Shown: positions 1-8,078, numbered from the stretch's first letter. The stretch: 64,000 nucleotides of DNA from an uncultured Paracoccaceae bacterium (GCA_937927675.1 CALBSG010000158.1:1-64000), one strand, 5' to 3'. The notes: generated by a model from the letters alone, not told the origin. Numbers and translations: made by a program.

Positions 1-7
1 GGCCTTT

Positions 8-1555
8 TTATTTGGCGCGCGGCCAATCCGTCGCCGGAAGCGTGTTCAGAAACCGGGTCGCCTCGGCCCGGATGTCGGCACGGCGGCCCGGATCCATGGC
101 GCGCAGGCCTTTGACCGGCATGGCCATCCGCGGATTCTTGGCAAAGCGGGCTTCGTGGCGGTCGATGAAATCCCAGTACAGGTAGTTGAACGGGCAGGCT
201 TTTGGGCCCAGCTTCTCTTTCACGTCATAAAAGCAGCCACCGCAGTAGTCCGACATCCGGTTGATATAGGCACCCGAGGCAGCATAGGGCTTGGACCCGA
301 TCCGTCCGCCATCTGCATGCAGCACCATGCCGTGGGTGTTCGGCAGTTCCACCCAGTCAAAGGCATCGGCATAGACGGCGAGATACCATTCTTCCACCGC
401 AGCCGGGGCAATCCCGGCCAGAAGCGCAAAGTTGCCGGTCACCATCAGCCGTTGAATATGGTGGGCATAGGCGGTGCGCTGGGTGCCATCGATCACCTGT
501 GCCATGCAGCGCATTTGGGTCTTCCCGGTCCAGTAGAGATCGGGCAGCGCGCGGTCTGCACCCAGCGCATTGGTTGCGGCATATCCCGGCATTTCCAGCC
601 AATAGATGCCACGCACAAATTCCCGCCAGCCAAGAATTTGGCGGATGAACCCTTCGACGGCATTCAACGGTGCCTCGCCGCGATGATAGGTTGCCTCTGC
701 CGCGGCACACACCTCTAACGGCGTCAGAAGGCCGATGTTCAGGGCCGGGGAAAGCAGGCTGTGGTAGAGAAAATCCTCTCCGGCCTTCATGGCGTCCTGC
801 ACATCCCCGAAGCGCGGCAGTGCCACGGTGATGAAGTGGTCCAGCGCCGATAGCGCCTCGGCGCGGGTGACAGGCCAGCCAAAGGGTTCAAGATCACCGA
901 AATTGTTGGGAAAGGTCTGCGCAACAAGGTCAAGCACGTCGCGGGTGATCGTGTCGGGGTCAAAGCGCAGGCGGTCGGGCAGGGCGGTGCCCTTTGGCAG
1001 CGGTTTGCGGTTTTCGGGGTCGAAATTCCATTGTCCGCCCTCTGGCGCATCGCCGTGCATCAAAAGCCCGGTTCTGCGACGCATTTCACGGTAGAAATAC
1101 TCCATCCGCCCGGTTTTCCCGGCATGAGCGAGAGTGGCGAATTGAGTGCGGGAACAAAGAAAACGGCTGTCGGGTAAAATGTGAACGGGTAGGCCAAGAG
1201 CGGCGGGCCACCCCGTGATCATCTCTTGCACCCGCCATTCGCTGGGTTCGGTGACGATCACCGCGTCGCAGGCATGACGGACAACGGCGCGGGCGACCTC
1301 GCCGGTGAAGCTGTGGCTGTTCGCCGGATCGTCGAGGCGAACGTAGTCAACAGTCACGCCCTTGGCCCGCAGTTCCTCGGCGAAATGGCGCATGGCTGAC
1401 AGGATCAGCGCAATCTTCTGTTTGTGGTGCGGGGCATAGCCCGTCTCCTCCGCCACCTCGACCATCAGAACGACATCGTCGGCAGGCCGCAGATCTTTCA
1501 GCGTCGGCAAGCCGTGGCTTAACTGGTCGCCGAGGATAAGGTGCAGGTGGGTCAT
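8..1555 (-). CDS. FeS-containing cryptochrome/photolyase family protein (PhrB/CryB type)
   Basis: Flavoprotein of the prokaryotic photolyase-related family, whose members repair (6-4) photoproducts or act as cryptochromes (Agrobacterium PhrB, Rhodobacter sphaeroides CryB). The 515-residue product starts MTHLHLILGDQLS, typical of this family. The four [4Fe-4S] ligands fall exactly where PhrB has them: Cys350, Cys438, Cys441 and Cys454 (CGGC at 438-441, ACPFNYLYW at 453-461). The family also binds FAD and 6,7-dimethyl-8-ribityllumazine. The gene is monocistronic and divergent from rpsJ. Whether it repairs DNA or signals cannot be told from sequence. Confidence 0.93.
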   Translation of the reverse strand: MTHLHLILGDQLSHGLPTLKDLRPADDVVLMVEVAEETGYAPHHKQKIALILSAMRHFAEELRAKGVTVDYVRLDDPANSHSFTGEVARAVVRHACDAVIVTEPSEWRVQEMITGWPAALGLPVHILPDSRFLCSRTQFATLAHAGKTGRMEYFYREMRRRTGLLMHGDAPEGGQWNFDPENRKPLPKGTALPDRLRFDPDTITRDVLDLVAQTFPNNFGDLEPFGWPVTRAEALSALDHFITVALPRFGDVQDAMKAGEDFLYHSLLSPALNIGLLTPLEVCAAAEATYHRGEAPLNAVEGFIRQILGWREFVRGIYWLEMPGYAATNALGADRALPDLYWTGKTQMRCMAQVIDGTQRTAYAHHIQRLMVTGNFALLAGIAPAAVEEWYLAVYADAFDWVELPNTHGMVLHADGGRIGSKPYAASGAYINRMSDYCGGCFYDVKEKLGPKACPFNYLYWDFIDRHEARFAKNPRMAMPVKGLRAMDPGRRADIRAEATRFLNTLPATDWPRAK

Positions 1556-1665
1556 CTGTTTCGGTCCGCTTGGGTCGGGTGGCAGGTCGCGGGCATAGGT
1601 GGTACAGCAGGCGCCGAAGGCAACCTGTGCTGACCAATTGGGCCAAAGATTGTTTGAGAATCTGC

Positions 1666-1692
1666 TTGCGATGTAGGGGGCGTGACTATAGA
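1666..1692 (+). promoter_or_regulatory. candidate promoter of the S10 operon
   Basis: A TTGCGA box at 1666-1671 and TATAGA at 1687-1692 lie about 105 bases before rpsJ. The spacer is 15 bases, or 16 if the -35 is read as CTTGCG. The -10 box lies between GGCGT and ACGCC half repeats. It is the best sigma70-like site in the photolyase-rpsJ gap and would leave a leader of about 100 bases. Identified by eye only. Confidence 0.4.
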
Positions 1693-1797
1693 GACGCCCG
1701 GCGCGGCTCCGTATGGAGAATCGCGCTTTCGACTATTCACAAAGCGAACCTATGAGCCGGGCATCCCGCCTGTGTTTACGTTCGGAAGGAAGAACTG

Positions 1798-2106
1798 ATG
1801 CAAGGTCAAACCATTCGCATTCGGCTCAAGGCCTTCGATTACCGCGTGCTGGACGCCAGCACCCAGGAAATCGTCTCCACGGCCAAGCGCACCGGTGCCA
1901 CCGTTCGCGGCCCGATCCCGCTGCCGAACAAGATCGAGAAATTCACGGTTCTCCGTGGTCCGCACATCGACAAGAAGTCGCGCGACCAGTGGGAAATCCG
2001 CACGCACAAGCGTCTCCTCGACATCGTAGATCCGACCCCCCAGACCGTGGACGCGCTGATGAAGCTCGACCTCGCCGCTGGCGTGGATGTCGAGATCAAA
2101 GTGTAA
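1798..2106 (+). CDS. rpsJ: 30S ribosomal protein S10
   Basis: S10 of the 30S head; the same protein (NusE) takes part in transcription antitermination. The length of 102 residues and the start MQGQTIRIRLKAFDYRVLD are typical. A strong ribosome binding site GGAAGGA lies at 1784-1790. It is the first gene of the S10 block and follows a leader of about 100 bases. No tuf gene lies just upstream; the photolyase gene is there on the other strand. Confidence 0.98.
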   Translation: MQGQTIRIRLKAFDYRVLDASTQEIVSTAKRTGATVRGPIPLPNKIEKFTVLRGPHIDKKSRDQWEIRTHKRLLDIVDPTPQTVDALMKLDLAAGVDVEIKV

Positions 2107-2118
2107 GGGAGCAGAGAC

Positions 2119-2835
2119 ATGCGTTCTGGCGTTATCGCTAAGAAGCTGGGCATGACCCGGCTGTTTCTGGAAAACGGCACCCAGGTGCCGGTGACCGTTC
2201 TGCAACTCGACAATCTTCAGGTCGTGGCGCAGCGCACCGCTGACAAGGACGGCTACACCGCTGTTCAGCTCGGCGCTGGCTCTGCCAAGGCCAAGAACAC
2301 CACGGCCGCGCAGCGTGGCCACTTCGCCAAGGCGAACGTGGCTCCGAAGCGCAAGATCGCGGAATTCCGCGTGTCGGCTGACAACCTGATCGAAGTGGGC
2401 GCGGAAATCACCGCTGAACACTATCTGGCAGGTCAGTTCGTTGACATCGCCGGTACCTCGATCGGTAAAGGCTTTGCTGGTGCGATGAAGCGTCACAACT
2501 TCGGTGGTCTGCGTGCTTCGCACGGTGTGTCGGTTTCGCACCGTTCGCACGGTTCGACCGGCCAGTGCCAGGATCCGGGCAAGGTGTTCAAGGGCAAGAA
2601 GATGGCTGGCCATCTTGGTGCCGTTCGTACCACCACCCAGAACCTGCAAGTGGTCCGCACTGACGCGGAACGCGGCCTTCTGATGATCAAGGGTGCTGTC
2701 CCCGGGTCGAAGGGTGGCTGGGTCACCGTCAAGGACGCTGTGAAGAAAGCCGCTCCGGCTGGTCTTCCGCTGCCGGCCGCCATTCGCTCGGCTGCTGCCG
2801 CAGCACCTGCTGCCGCCGAAGGGGGTGAAGCATGA
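2119..2835 (+). CDS. rplC: 50S ribosomal protein L3
   Basis: L3 binds 23S rRNA early in assembly and reaches toward the peptidyl-transferase centre. The 238-residue product has the conserved loop GVSVSHRSHGSTGQ, whose glutamine matches the residue methylated by PrmB in E. coli. The last ~30 residues are an Ala/Pro-rich tail (AAAAAPAAAEGGEA) beyond the usual L3 fold, a lineage-type extension. The stop overlaps the start of rplD (ATGA), suggesting translational coupling. Confidence 0.98.
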   Translation: MRSGVIAKKLGMTRLFLENGTQVPVTVLQLDNLQVVAQRTADKDGYTAVQLGAGSAKAKNTTAAQRGHFAKANVAPKRKIAEFRVSADNLIEVGAEITAEHYLAGQFVDIAGTSIGKGFAGAMKRHNFGGLRASHGVSVSHRSHGSTGQCQDPGKVFKGKKMAGHLGAVRTTTQNLQVVRTDAERGLLMIKGAVPGSKGGWVTVKDAVKKAAPAGLPLPAAIRSAAAAAPAAAEGGEA

Positions 2836-3452
2836 AACTTGATGTGATCAAGCTGGACGGCGGCAAAGCCGGTTCCATCGATCTGGACGAAGCGCTGTTC
2901 GGCCTCGAGCCGCGCGCCGACATCCTGCACCGTGTGGTGCGCTGGCAGCGGGCGCGTGCCCAAGCTGGCACCCACTCGACGCTGACCCGTGGGGAAGTGT
3001 CGTACTCGACCAAGAAGATCTATCGCCAGAAAGGCACCGGCGGCGCTCGTCACGGTTCCAAGAAAGCCCCGATCTTCCGTCACGGTGGCGTTGTAAAGGG
3101 CCCGACCCCGCGGTCGCACGCTCATGACCTGCCGAAGAAGTTCCGCGCGCTTGGCCTGCGCCATGCGCTGTCTGCCAAGGCGAAAGCCGGCGAGCTGGTG
3201 ATTTTGGATGTGGCCACCATGGCCGAAGCCAAGACCGCCAACCTGGCAAAAATGGCGACGGAGCTGGGCTGGAAGCGCGTTCTGGTCATCGATGGTGCAA
3301 ACGTTGACGCGAACTTCGCGCTGGCGGCCCGCAACATCGACGGCATCGACGTGCTGCCGACCATCGGCGCAAACGTCTATGATATCCTGAAGCGTGACAC
3401 CCTGGTGATCACCAAAGCAGGTATCGAAGCTCTGGAGGCTCGTCTGAAATGA
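2832..3452 (+). CDS. rplD: 50S ribosomal protein L4
   Basis: L4 lines the peptide exit tunnel. The product has 206 residues, with the long tunnel loop containing KIYRQKGTGGARHGSKKAP. In E. coli L4 represses its own operon through the mRNA leader; whether that happens here is not evident. It overlaps rplC and rplW by ATGA at both ends. Confidence 0.98.
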   Translation: MKLDVIKLDGGKAGSIDLDEALFGLEPRADILHRVVRWQRARAQAGTHSTLTRGEVSYSTKKIYRQKGTGGARHGSKKAPIFRHGGVVKGPTPRSHAHDLPKKFRALGLRHALSAKAKAGELVILDVATMAEAKTANLAKMATELGWKRVLVIDGANVDANFALAARNIDGIDVLPTIGANVYDILKRDTLVITKAGIEALEARLK

Positions 3453-3745
3453 GCGCGAAACCCGAACATTACGACCTGATCAAAAAGCCGATCATCACGG
3501 AAAAGGCCACCATGGCCTCGGAAGCTGGTGCGGTTGTGTTCCAGGTCGCCATGGACGCGACCAAGCCGCAGATCAAAGAAGCCGTTGAGGCCATCTTTGG
3601 TGTGAAGGTCAAGGCCGTGAACACCGTGGTCGCCAAAGGCAAGGCCAAGAAGTTCCGTGGCCGCGCTGGCGAGCGCAGCGACAAGAAAAAAGCCTATGTC
3701 ATGCTGGAAGCTGGAAACACCATCGACGTTTCCACCGGCCTCTGA
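3449..3745 (+). CDS. rplW: 50S ribosomal protein L23
   Basis: L23 sits at the tunnel exit and is the docking point for trigger factor and SRP. It has the usual size (98 residues) and the conserved start LIKKPIITEKATM. It overlaps rplD by four bases. A terminator-like hairpin and further structured RNA follow before rplB, which is unusual for an S10 operon. Confidence 0.98.
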   Translation: MSAKPEHYDLIKKPIITEKATMASEAGAVVFQVAMDATKPQIKEAVEAIFGVKVKAVNTVVAKGKAKKFRGRAGERSDKKKAYVMLEAGNTIDVSTGL

Positions 3746-3765
3746 TAGTTGGCAGCGAATCTCGC

Positions 3766-3795
3766 GGCCCCGGGTTTCCGGGGCCGTGGGTTTTT
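3766..3795 (+). terminator. terminator-like hairpin between rplW and rplB
   Basis: GGCCCCGG (3766-3773), loop GTTT, CCGGGGCC (3778-3785), then GTGGG and five T at 3791-3795. The 8-bp GC stem near a T run resembles an intrinsic terminator or attenuator. The T run is offset by five bases, so termination may be partial. It lies 20 bases after the rplW stop inside a normally continuous operon. Confidence 0.5.
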
Positions 3796-3803
3796 ATCGA
3801 ATC

Positions 3804-3844
3804 GACAGGTGAAAACCTGTCTGAACCGGGGACCTTCGGGGCCC
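3804..3844 (+). other. structured RNA leader upstream of rplB
   Basis: Two further hairpins follow the terminator-like one. GACAGGT-GAAA-ACCTGTC (3804-3821) has a perfect 7-bp stem and a GNRA tetraloop. GGGACC-TTCG-GGGCCC (3829-3844) has a UUCG loop and one A.G mismatch. With the hairpin at 3766 they fill most of the 144-base rplW-rplB gap. Function is unknown; a ribosomal-protein binding leader or RNA processing site would fit. Confidence 0.5.
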
Positions 3845-3889
3845 TTAACCCGGGTCGTAAGGCCCGATAGCTGACGGAAGACAGAGAAC

Positions 3890-4729
3890 ATGGCACTTAA
3901 GTCGTATAAACCGACGACGCCAGGCCAGCGTGGGCTGGTTCTGATCGACCGTTCGGAGCTGTGGAAAGGCCGTCCGGTCAAATCCCTTACTGAGGGTTTG
4001 ACCAAAACGGGTGGCCGGAACAACACCGGACGTATCACGATGTGGCACAAAGGCGGCGGCGCAAAGCGTCTGTACCGCGTTGTGGACTTCAAGCGCACCA
4101 AATTTGACATGGCCGCTGTGGTCGAGCGGATCGAATACGATCCCAACCGCACCGCGTTCATCGCCCTCGTTCGTTACACGGACGGTGAGCTTGCTTATAT
4201 TCTTGCCCCGCAGCGTTTGGCCGTGGGTGACAGCGTGATCGCTGGCGCCAAGGTCGACGTGAAGCCGGGCAACGCCATGCCTTTCTCGGGCATGCCGATC
4301 GGTGCCATCGTGCACAACGTCGAGCTGAAGCCCGGCAAGGGCGGCCAGCTGGCGCGCGCTGCAGGCACCTACGCTCAGTTCGTTGGTCGTGATGGTTCCT
4401 ATGCTCAGATCCGCCTTTCGTCGGGCGAACTGCGCATGGTCCGTCAGGAATGCATGGCCACCATCGGTGCCGTGTCGAACCCCGACAACTCGAACCAGAA
4501 CTTCGGTAAAGCCGGCCGTATGCGTCACCTCGGTGTTCGCCCGACGGTTCGCGGCGTTGCCATGAACCCGATCGACCACCCGCATGGTGGTGGTGAAGGC
4601 CGGACCTCTGGTGGTCGTCACCCGGTTACCCCATGGGGTAAGGGGACCAAGGGCAACAAGACCCGCAAACCGAAGGCATCGGATTCGCTGATCGTCCGTT
4701 CGCGTCACGCCAAGAAGAAAGGGCGCTAA
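3890..4729 (+). CDS. rplB: 50S ribosomal protein L2
   Basis: L2 is needed for subunit joining and peptidyl-transferase activity. The product has 279 residues. The highly conserved C-terminal region NPIDHPHGGGEGRTSGGRHP is intact, including the histidine essential in E. coli L2. It starts ATGGCACTTAAG after a GACAGAGA purine stretch. It is preceded by the structured rplW-rplB gap and followed three bases later by rpsS. Confidence 0.98.
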   Translation: MALKSYKPTTPGQRGLVLIDRSELWKGRPVKSLTEGLTKTGGRNNTGRITMWHKGGGAKRLYRVVDFKRTKFDMAAVVERIEYDPNRTAFIALVRYTDGELAYILAPQRLAVGDSVIAGAKVDVKPGNAMPFSGMPIGAIVHNVELKPGKGGQLARAAGTYAQFVGRDGSYAQIRLSSGELRMVRQECMATIGAVSNPDNSNQNFGKAGRMRHLGVRPTVRGVAMNPIDHPHGGGEGRTSGGRHPVTPWGKGTKGNKTRKPKASDSLIVRSRHAKKKGR

Positions 4730-4732
4730 TCC

Positions 4733-5011
4733 ATGGCACGTTCCATCTGGAAAGGCCCGTTCGTCGACGGTTATGTCTTGAAAAAGGCAGAGACCGCGAA
4801 AGCCTCGGGCAAGAACGAAGTGATCAAGATCTGGTCGCGTCGTTCCACCATCCTGCCGCAGTTTGTTGGCCTGACTTTCGCCGTCTATAACGGCAAAAAG
4901 CATGTGCCGGTTGCTGTGACCGAAGAAATGATCGGCCAAAAGTTCGGTGAATATTCGCCGACGCGGACCTACTACGGTCACGCCGCCGACAAAAAAGCCA
5001 AGAGGAAGTAA
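4733..5011 (+). CDS. rpsS: 30S ribosomal protein S19
   Basis: S19 lies in the 30S head near the intersubunit bridges and pairs with S13. The 92-residue product has the typical start MARSIWKGPFVDGYVLKK and the conserved EYSPTRTYYGHAADKKAKRK end. It sits three bases from both rplB and rplV, as expected for this operon. Confidence 0.98.
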   Translation: MARSIWKGPFVDGYVLKKAETAKASGKNEVIKIWSRRSTILPQFVGLTFAVYNGKKHVPVAVTEEMIGQKFGEYSPTRTYYGHAADKKAKRK

Positions 5012-5014
5012 GCC

Positions 5015-5395
5015 ATGGGTCAGGAAAAGAATCCGCGCCGCTTGGCGGACAACGAAGCACAGGCGATCGCCCGTATGCTTCGCACCTCGCCGCAGAAACT
5101 GAATCTTGTCGCCGGTCTGATCCGCGGCAAGAAGGTTGAAAAGGCGCTTGCCGATCTGACCTTCTCCAAGCGCCGCATCGCCGGTGACGTGAAGAAGTGC
5201 CTGCAGTCGGCCATCGCCAATGCGGAAAACAACCACAACCTCGACGTTGACAGCCTTGTCGTCGCCGAAGCCTGGGTCGGCAAGAACCTGGTCATGAAGC
5301 GCGGTCGCCCGCGTGCCCGTGGCCGTTTCGGCAAGATCATGAAACCGTTCAGCGAGATCACCATCAAGGTGCGTCAAGTCGGGGAGTCTGCATAA
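5015..5395 (+). CDS. rplV: 50S ribosomal protein L22
   Basis: L22 contacts all 23S domains and sends a beta-hairpin into the exit tunnel. At 126 residues it is a little longer than the usual ~110. The tunnel hairpin KRGRPRARGRFGKI, where macrolide-resistance changes occur in other species, has the usual sequence. The stop TAA shares one base with the rpsC start (TAATG). Confidence 0.98.
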   Translation: MGQEKNPRRLADNEAQAIARMLRTSPQKLNLVAGLIRGKKVEKALADLTFSKRRIAGDVKKCLQSAIANAENNHNLDVDSLVVAEAWVGKNLVMKRGRPRARGRFGKIMKPFSEITIKVRQVGESA

Positions 5396-6111
5396 TGGGT
5401 CAGAAGGTTAACCCGATTGGGATGCGCCTCCAGGTCAACCGCACCTGGGACAGCCGCTGGTTCGCTGAGTCGAAAGACTACGGCAACCTGCTGCTCGAAG
5501 ACCTCAAGATGCGCGAATTCGTGCATGAAGAGTGCAAGGCTGCTGGTATCTCGCGCGTCATCATCGAGCGTCCGCACAAAAAGTGCCGTGTGACCATTCA
5601 CACTGCACGTCCGGGCGTGATCATCGGCAAAAAAGGTGCAGACATCGAGACGCTTCGCAAGAAGCTGAACGTCTTCACCAAGTCGGAACTGCACCTGAAC
5701 ATCGTCGAAGTGCGCAAGCCGGAACTGGACGCTCAGCTCGTTGCTGAATCGATCGCCCAGCAGATGGAACGCCGCGTGTCCTTCCGTCGCGCTATGAAGC
5801 GTGGCGTGCAGAACGCGATGCGCATGGGCGCCCTCGGCATCCGTGTGAACGTGTCGGGCCGCCTTGGCGGTGCTGAAATCGCCCGGACCGAATGGTACCG
5901 CGAAGGCCGTGTGCCGTTGCACACCCTGCGCGCCGACATCGACTATGCGCTGTCGGAAGCCATGACGCCCTATGGTATCATCGGTGTGAAGGTCTGGATC
6001 TTCAAAGGCGAAATCCTTGAGCATGATCCGCAGGCCCATGACCGCCGCCTCGCTGAAGCCGCTGATGGCCCCGCTCCGCGCGGTCCTCGCCGCGACCGCG
6101 AACGCGCGTAA
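5395..6111 (+). CDS. rpsC: 30S ribosomal protein S3
   Basis: S3 is part of the mRNA entry channel. The 238-residue product has the KH domain signature GVIIGKKGADIETLRKKL near residues 75-95 and a basic C-terminus (PAPRGPRRDRERA). It overlaps rplV by one base. A strong AGGAGG lies between its end and rplP. Confidence 0.98.
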   Translation: MGQKVNPIGMRLQVNRTWDSRWFAESKDYGNLLLEDLKMREFVHEECKAAGISRVIIERPHKKCRVTIHTARPGVIIGKKGADIETLRKKLNVFTKSELHLNIVEVRKPELDAQLVAESIAQQMERRVSFRRAMKRGVQNAMRMGALGIRVNVSGRLGGAEIARTEWYREGRVPLHTLRADIDYALSEAMTPYGIIGVKVWIFKGEILEHDPQAHDRRLAEAADGPAPRGPRRDRERA

Positions 6112-6123
6112 GGAGGTAAAGTT

Positions 6124-6537
6124 ATGCTGCAACCTAAGCGTACAAAATTCCGCAAGGCCTTCAAAGGCCGGATCCATGGCGAAGCCAAGGGCGGTTTCCT
6201 CCTGAACTTCGGTTCGTTCGCCCTGAAAGCGACCGAGCCGGAGCGTGTGTCGGCCCGTCAGATCGAAGCGGCTCGCCGCGCGATCACCCGTCACATGAAG
6301 CGTCAGGGCCGTGTTTGGATCCGTATTTTCCCGGATCTGCCGGTTTCCGCCAAGCCCATCGAAGTTCGTATGGGTAAGGGTAAAGGTTCGACCGACCGTT
6401 GGGTTTCCAAGGTCAAGCCGGGCCGTATCATGTTCGAGATCGACGGCGTGTCCGAAGTGATCGCACGTGAAGCCCTGCGTCTCGGCGCGATGAAGCTGCC
6501 GGTCACCACCCGTATCGTGGCCAAAGAAGACTGGTAA
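6124..6537 (+). CDS. rplP: 50S ribosomal protein L16
   Basis: L16 positions the aminoacyl-tRNA near the peptidyl-transferase centre. The product has 137 residues. Arg82 in EVRMGKGKG corresponds to E. coli L16 Arg81, the residue hydroxylated there by the 2OG oxygenase RoxA/YcfD. The next gene on the same strand encodes a 2OG-Fe(II) oxygenase-like protein of a different family. rplP is the last gene of the first ribosomal block; a terminator follows. Confidence 0.98.
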   Translation: MLQPKRTKFRKAFKGRIHGEAKGGFLLNFGSFALKATEPERVSARQIEAARRAITRHMKRQGRVWIRIFPDLPVSAKPIEVRMGKGKGSTDRWVSKVKPGRIMFEIDGVSEVIAREALRLGAMKLPVTTRIVAKEDW

Positions 6538-6559
6538 GGTTTTGCCCTCGGGCAAAACC
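6538..6559 (+). other. perfect hairpin directly after rplP
   Basis: GGTTTTGCC (6538-6546), loop CTCG, GGCAAAACC (6551-6559). The 9-bp stem starts one base after the rplP stop. No T run follows, so it is more likely a 3'-end protecting or processing hairpin than a terminator. Confidence 0.55.
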
Positions 6560-6619
6560 AGTGCGGTCTAGCGGATTTTCATCGAAAATGCGCGGGCAGC
6601 CCCCGGTTCAAGTTACAAA

Positions 6620-6647
6620 GGCCCCGCCGGCGACGGTGGGGCCTTTT
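6620..6647 (+). terminator. intrinsic terminator after rplP
   Basis: GGCCCCGCC (6620-6628), six-base loop, GGTGGGGCC (6635-6643), then TTTT. The 9-bp GC stem contains one G.U pair. It separates the S10 block from the oxygenase gene and from rpmC. Confidence 0.75.
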
Positions 6648-6771
6648 GCTATGCGCCCTCTCCCGAGTGGGGCAGGGGCGCCAGACCTTCACGGCTGCAT
6701 CGCTTTGCCATCTTGCGCCATTGTCCGCCTTGTGGAAGGACGAGCGAAATCGATCCTTGCAGGAGCCCCCG

Positions 6772-7395
6772 ATGTCCTCTGTCACCAATCTGTTCGTCAC
6801 CCCGCTTTACCGTGCCAAACTGAATGATCTGGCCAAGAAGAAGGTGGATTATGAGGAGCTGAAATCGACCTGCCTTGCTATCGCCGAAGATGATGAGGCG
6901 GGGCAGGAATGGTGCGAGCGCGAAGGCTATCCGGGTTACACCTCCTACGCCTCGCTGGATGATCTGCCGTGGCGCGCGCCGATCTTTGGCGATTTGGAAA
7001 AGGCCCTGGACAAACATGTGGCGGCCTTCTGTGAGGCGCTGGGATTTGACCTTCAGGGCAAGAAGCTGAAATGCAACGCCTTCTGGATCAACATCCTGCC
7101 CGAAGGCGGCACCCATTCCAGCCACATCCACCCACATTCGGTGATCTCTGGCACCACCTATGTCTCCATGCCCGACGGCACGTCCGCACTGAAGCTGGAA
7201 GACCCGCGCTTGGCGATGATGATGATGTCGCCCTTGCGCAAGAAGGACGCCGCCGAAGCGCTCCAGCCGTTTGTGTATGTGAAACCCGAGGTGGGCGAGA
7301 TGCTCTTGTGGGAAAGCTGGCTGCGCCACGAGGTGCCGATGAACATGTCGGAAGAAGAGCGGATCTCGGTTAGCTTCAACTATGGTTGGGCCTAA
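6772..7395 (+). CDS. putative 2OG-Fe(II) oxygenase (TIGR02466-like)
   Basis: 207 residues; an earlier in-frame ATG at 6646 would begin in the terminator. The chosen start follows AGGAGCCCCCG. Family features: HSSHIHPHS at 115-123 with H118 and H120 as likely iron ligands, SGTTYV at 126-131, DPR at 144-146, a second histidine in SWLRHEVP (H186), and RISVSFNYGW at the end with Arg197 as probable 2-oxoglutarate contact. Members are predicted non-haem iron oxygenases of unknown substrate. The gene sits between rplP (L16) and rpmC (L29), which are normally adjacent, with a terminator before it and a promoter-like site after it. Ribosomal protein hydroxylation is an attractive but untested role. 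Confidence 0.8.
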   Translation: MSSVTNLFVTPLYRAKLNDLAKKKVDYEELKSTCLAIAEDDEAGQEWCEREGYPGYTSYASLDDLPWRAPIFGDLEKALDKHVAAFCEALGFDLQGKKLKCNAFWINILPEGGTHSSHIHPHSVISGTTYVSMPDGTSALKLEDPRLAMMMMSPLRKKDAAEALQPFVYVKPEVGEMLLWESWLRHEVPMNMSEEERISVSFNYGWA

Positions 7396-7408
7396 GGCCA
7401 AATACTCC

Positions 7409-7437
7409 TTGCTGCGGCGGGGCTTCCCCCCTATACG
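7409..7437 (+). promoter_or_regulatory. candidate sigma70 promoter for the rpmC-rpmD block
   Basis: TTGCTG (7409-7414), 17-base spacer, TATACG (7432-7437), 118 bases before rpmC. The same -10 and spacing occur ahead of rplO at 12413-12441. With the terminator after rplP this suggests the spc genes are started afresh here. Called by eye. Confidence 0.5.
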
Positions 7438-7554
7438 GCGCTATCCACGATTCCGGGCAACCGCGAATCGTTGGTTTGTCATTGATCCGCCAGATCAACG
7501 GTAACCCTGAAATCACTTTGGGGGCCGTCTGGTGATTGTGAAAGGAAGAGGCGC

Positions 7555-7755
7555 ATGAACGCCAAAGAACTGCACGGGAAAACCCCCGAAGCGCTGCGCG
7601 AGAACCTCGTTGCGCTGAAGAAGGAGGCGTTCAACCTGCGCTTCCAAGCCGCCACCAACCAGCTGGAAAACACTGCTCGCATGCGCGCTGTCCGTCGTGA
7701 CGTCGCTCGCATCAAGACCGTGCTCGTCCAAAAAGCTGCTGAAGCTGCGAAGTAA
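7555..7755 (+). CDS. rpmC: 50S ribosomal protein L29
   Basis: L29 is a small helical hairpin protein next to L23 at the tunnel exit. The 66-residue product has the conserved ELHGKTPEALRENLVALKKE and a typical RIKTVL end. It follows GGAAGAGGC as ribosome binding site. It is the first gene after the oxygenase insertion and is probably led by the promoter-like site at 7409. Confidence 0.97.
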   Translation: MNAKELHGKTPEALRENLVALKKEAFNLRFQAATNQLENTARMRAVRRDVARIKTVLVQKAAEAAK

Positions 7756-7766
7756 GGGGAACCGCC

Positions 7767-8000
7767 ATGCCGAAACGTATCCTGCAGGGTGTTGTCACCT
7801 CGGACAAGAACGAACAGACCATCACCGTTTTGGTGGAACGTCGTTTTAAGCACCCGCTGCTGCAAAAGACCGTTCGTAAGTCGAAGAAATATCGCGCTCA
7901 CGATGCGGAAAACAAGTTCAAGATCGGTGACACTGTTCGCATTGAAGAGTGTGCGCCGATTTCGAAATCCAAACGTTGGACAGTCGTCGTCGAGGCCTGA
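7767..8000 (+). CDS. rpsQ: 30S ribosomal protein S17
   Basis: S17 is an OB-fold protein binding the 5' domain of 16S rRNA. The 77-residue product has MPKRILQGVVTSDKNEQTI and the conserved IEECAPISKSKRW. It lies 11 bases after rpmC with a GGGGA ribosome binding site. A 78-base gap to rplN follows in which no gene is seen. Confidence 0.98.
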   Translation: MPKRILQGVVTSDKNEQTITVLVERRFKHPLLQKTVRKSKKYRAHDAENKFKIGDTVRIEECAPISKSKRWTVVVEA

Positions 8001-8078
8001 GGCCTCGCTGACGGTTGTCTTCCGCTAATCGAAACCCTGGGGGCCGGTTAATGGTCTCCAAAGGTCGGGAGAAACCAA

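Noticed and set aside
3845..5377. 510-codon minus-strand frame opposite rplB, rpsS and rplV
   Set aside because: Antisense to three unambiguous ribosomal protein genes; low-complexity translation.
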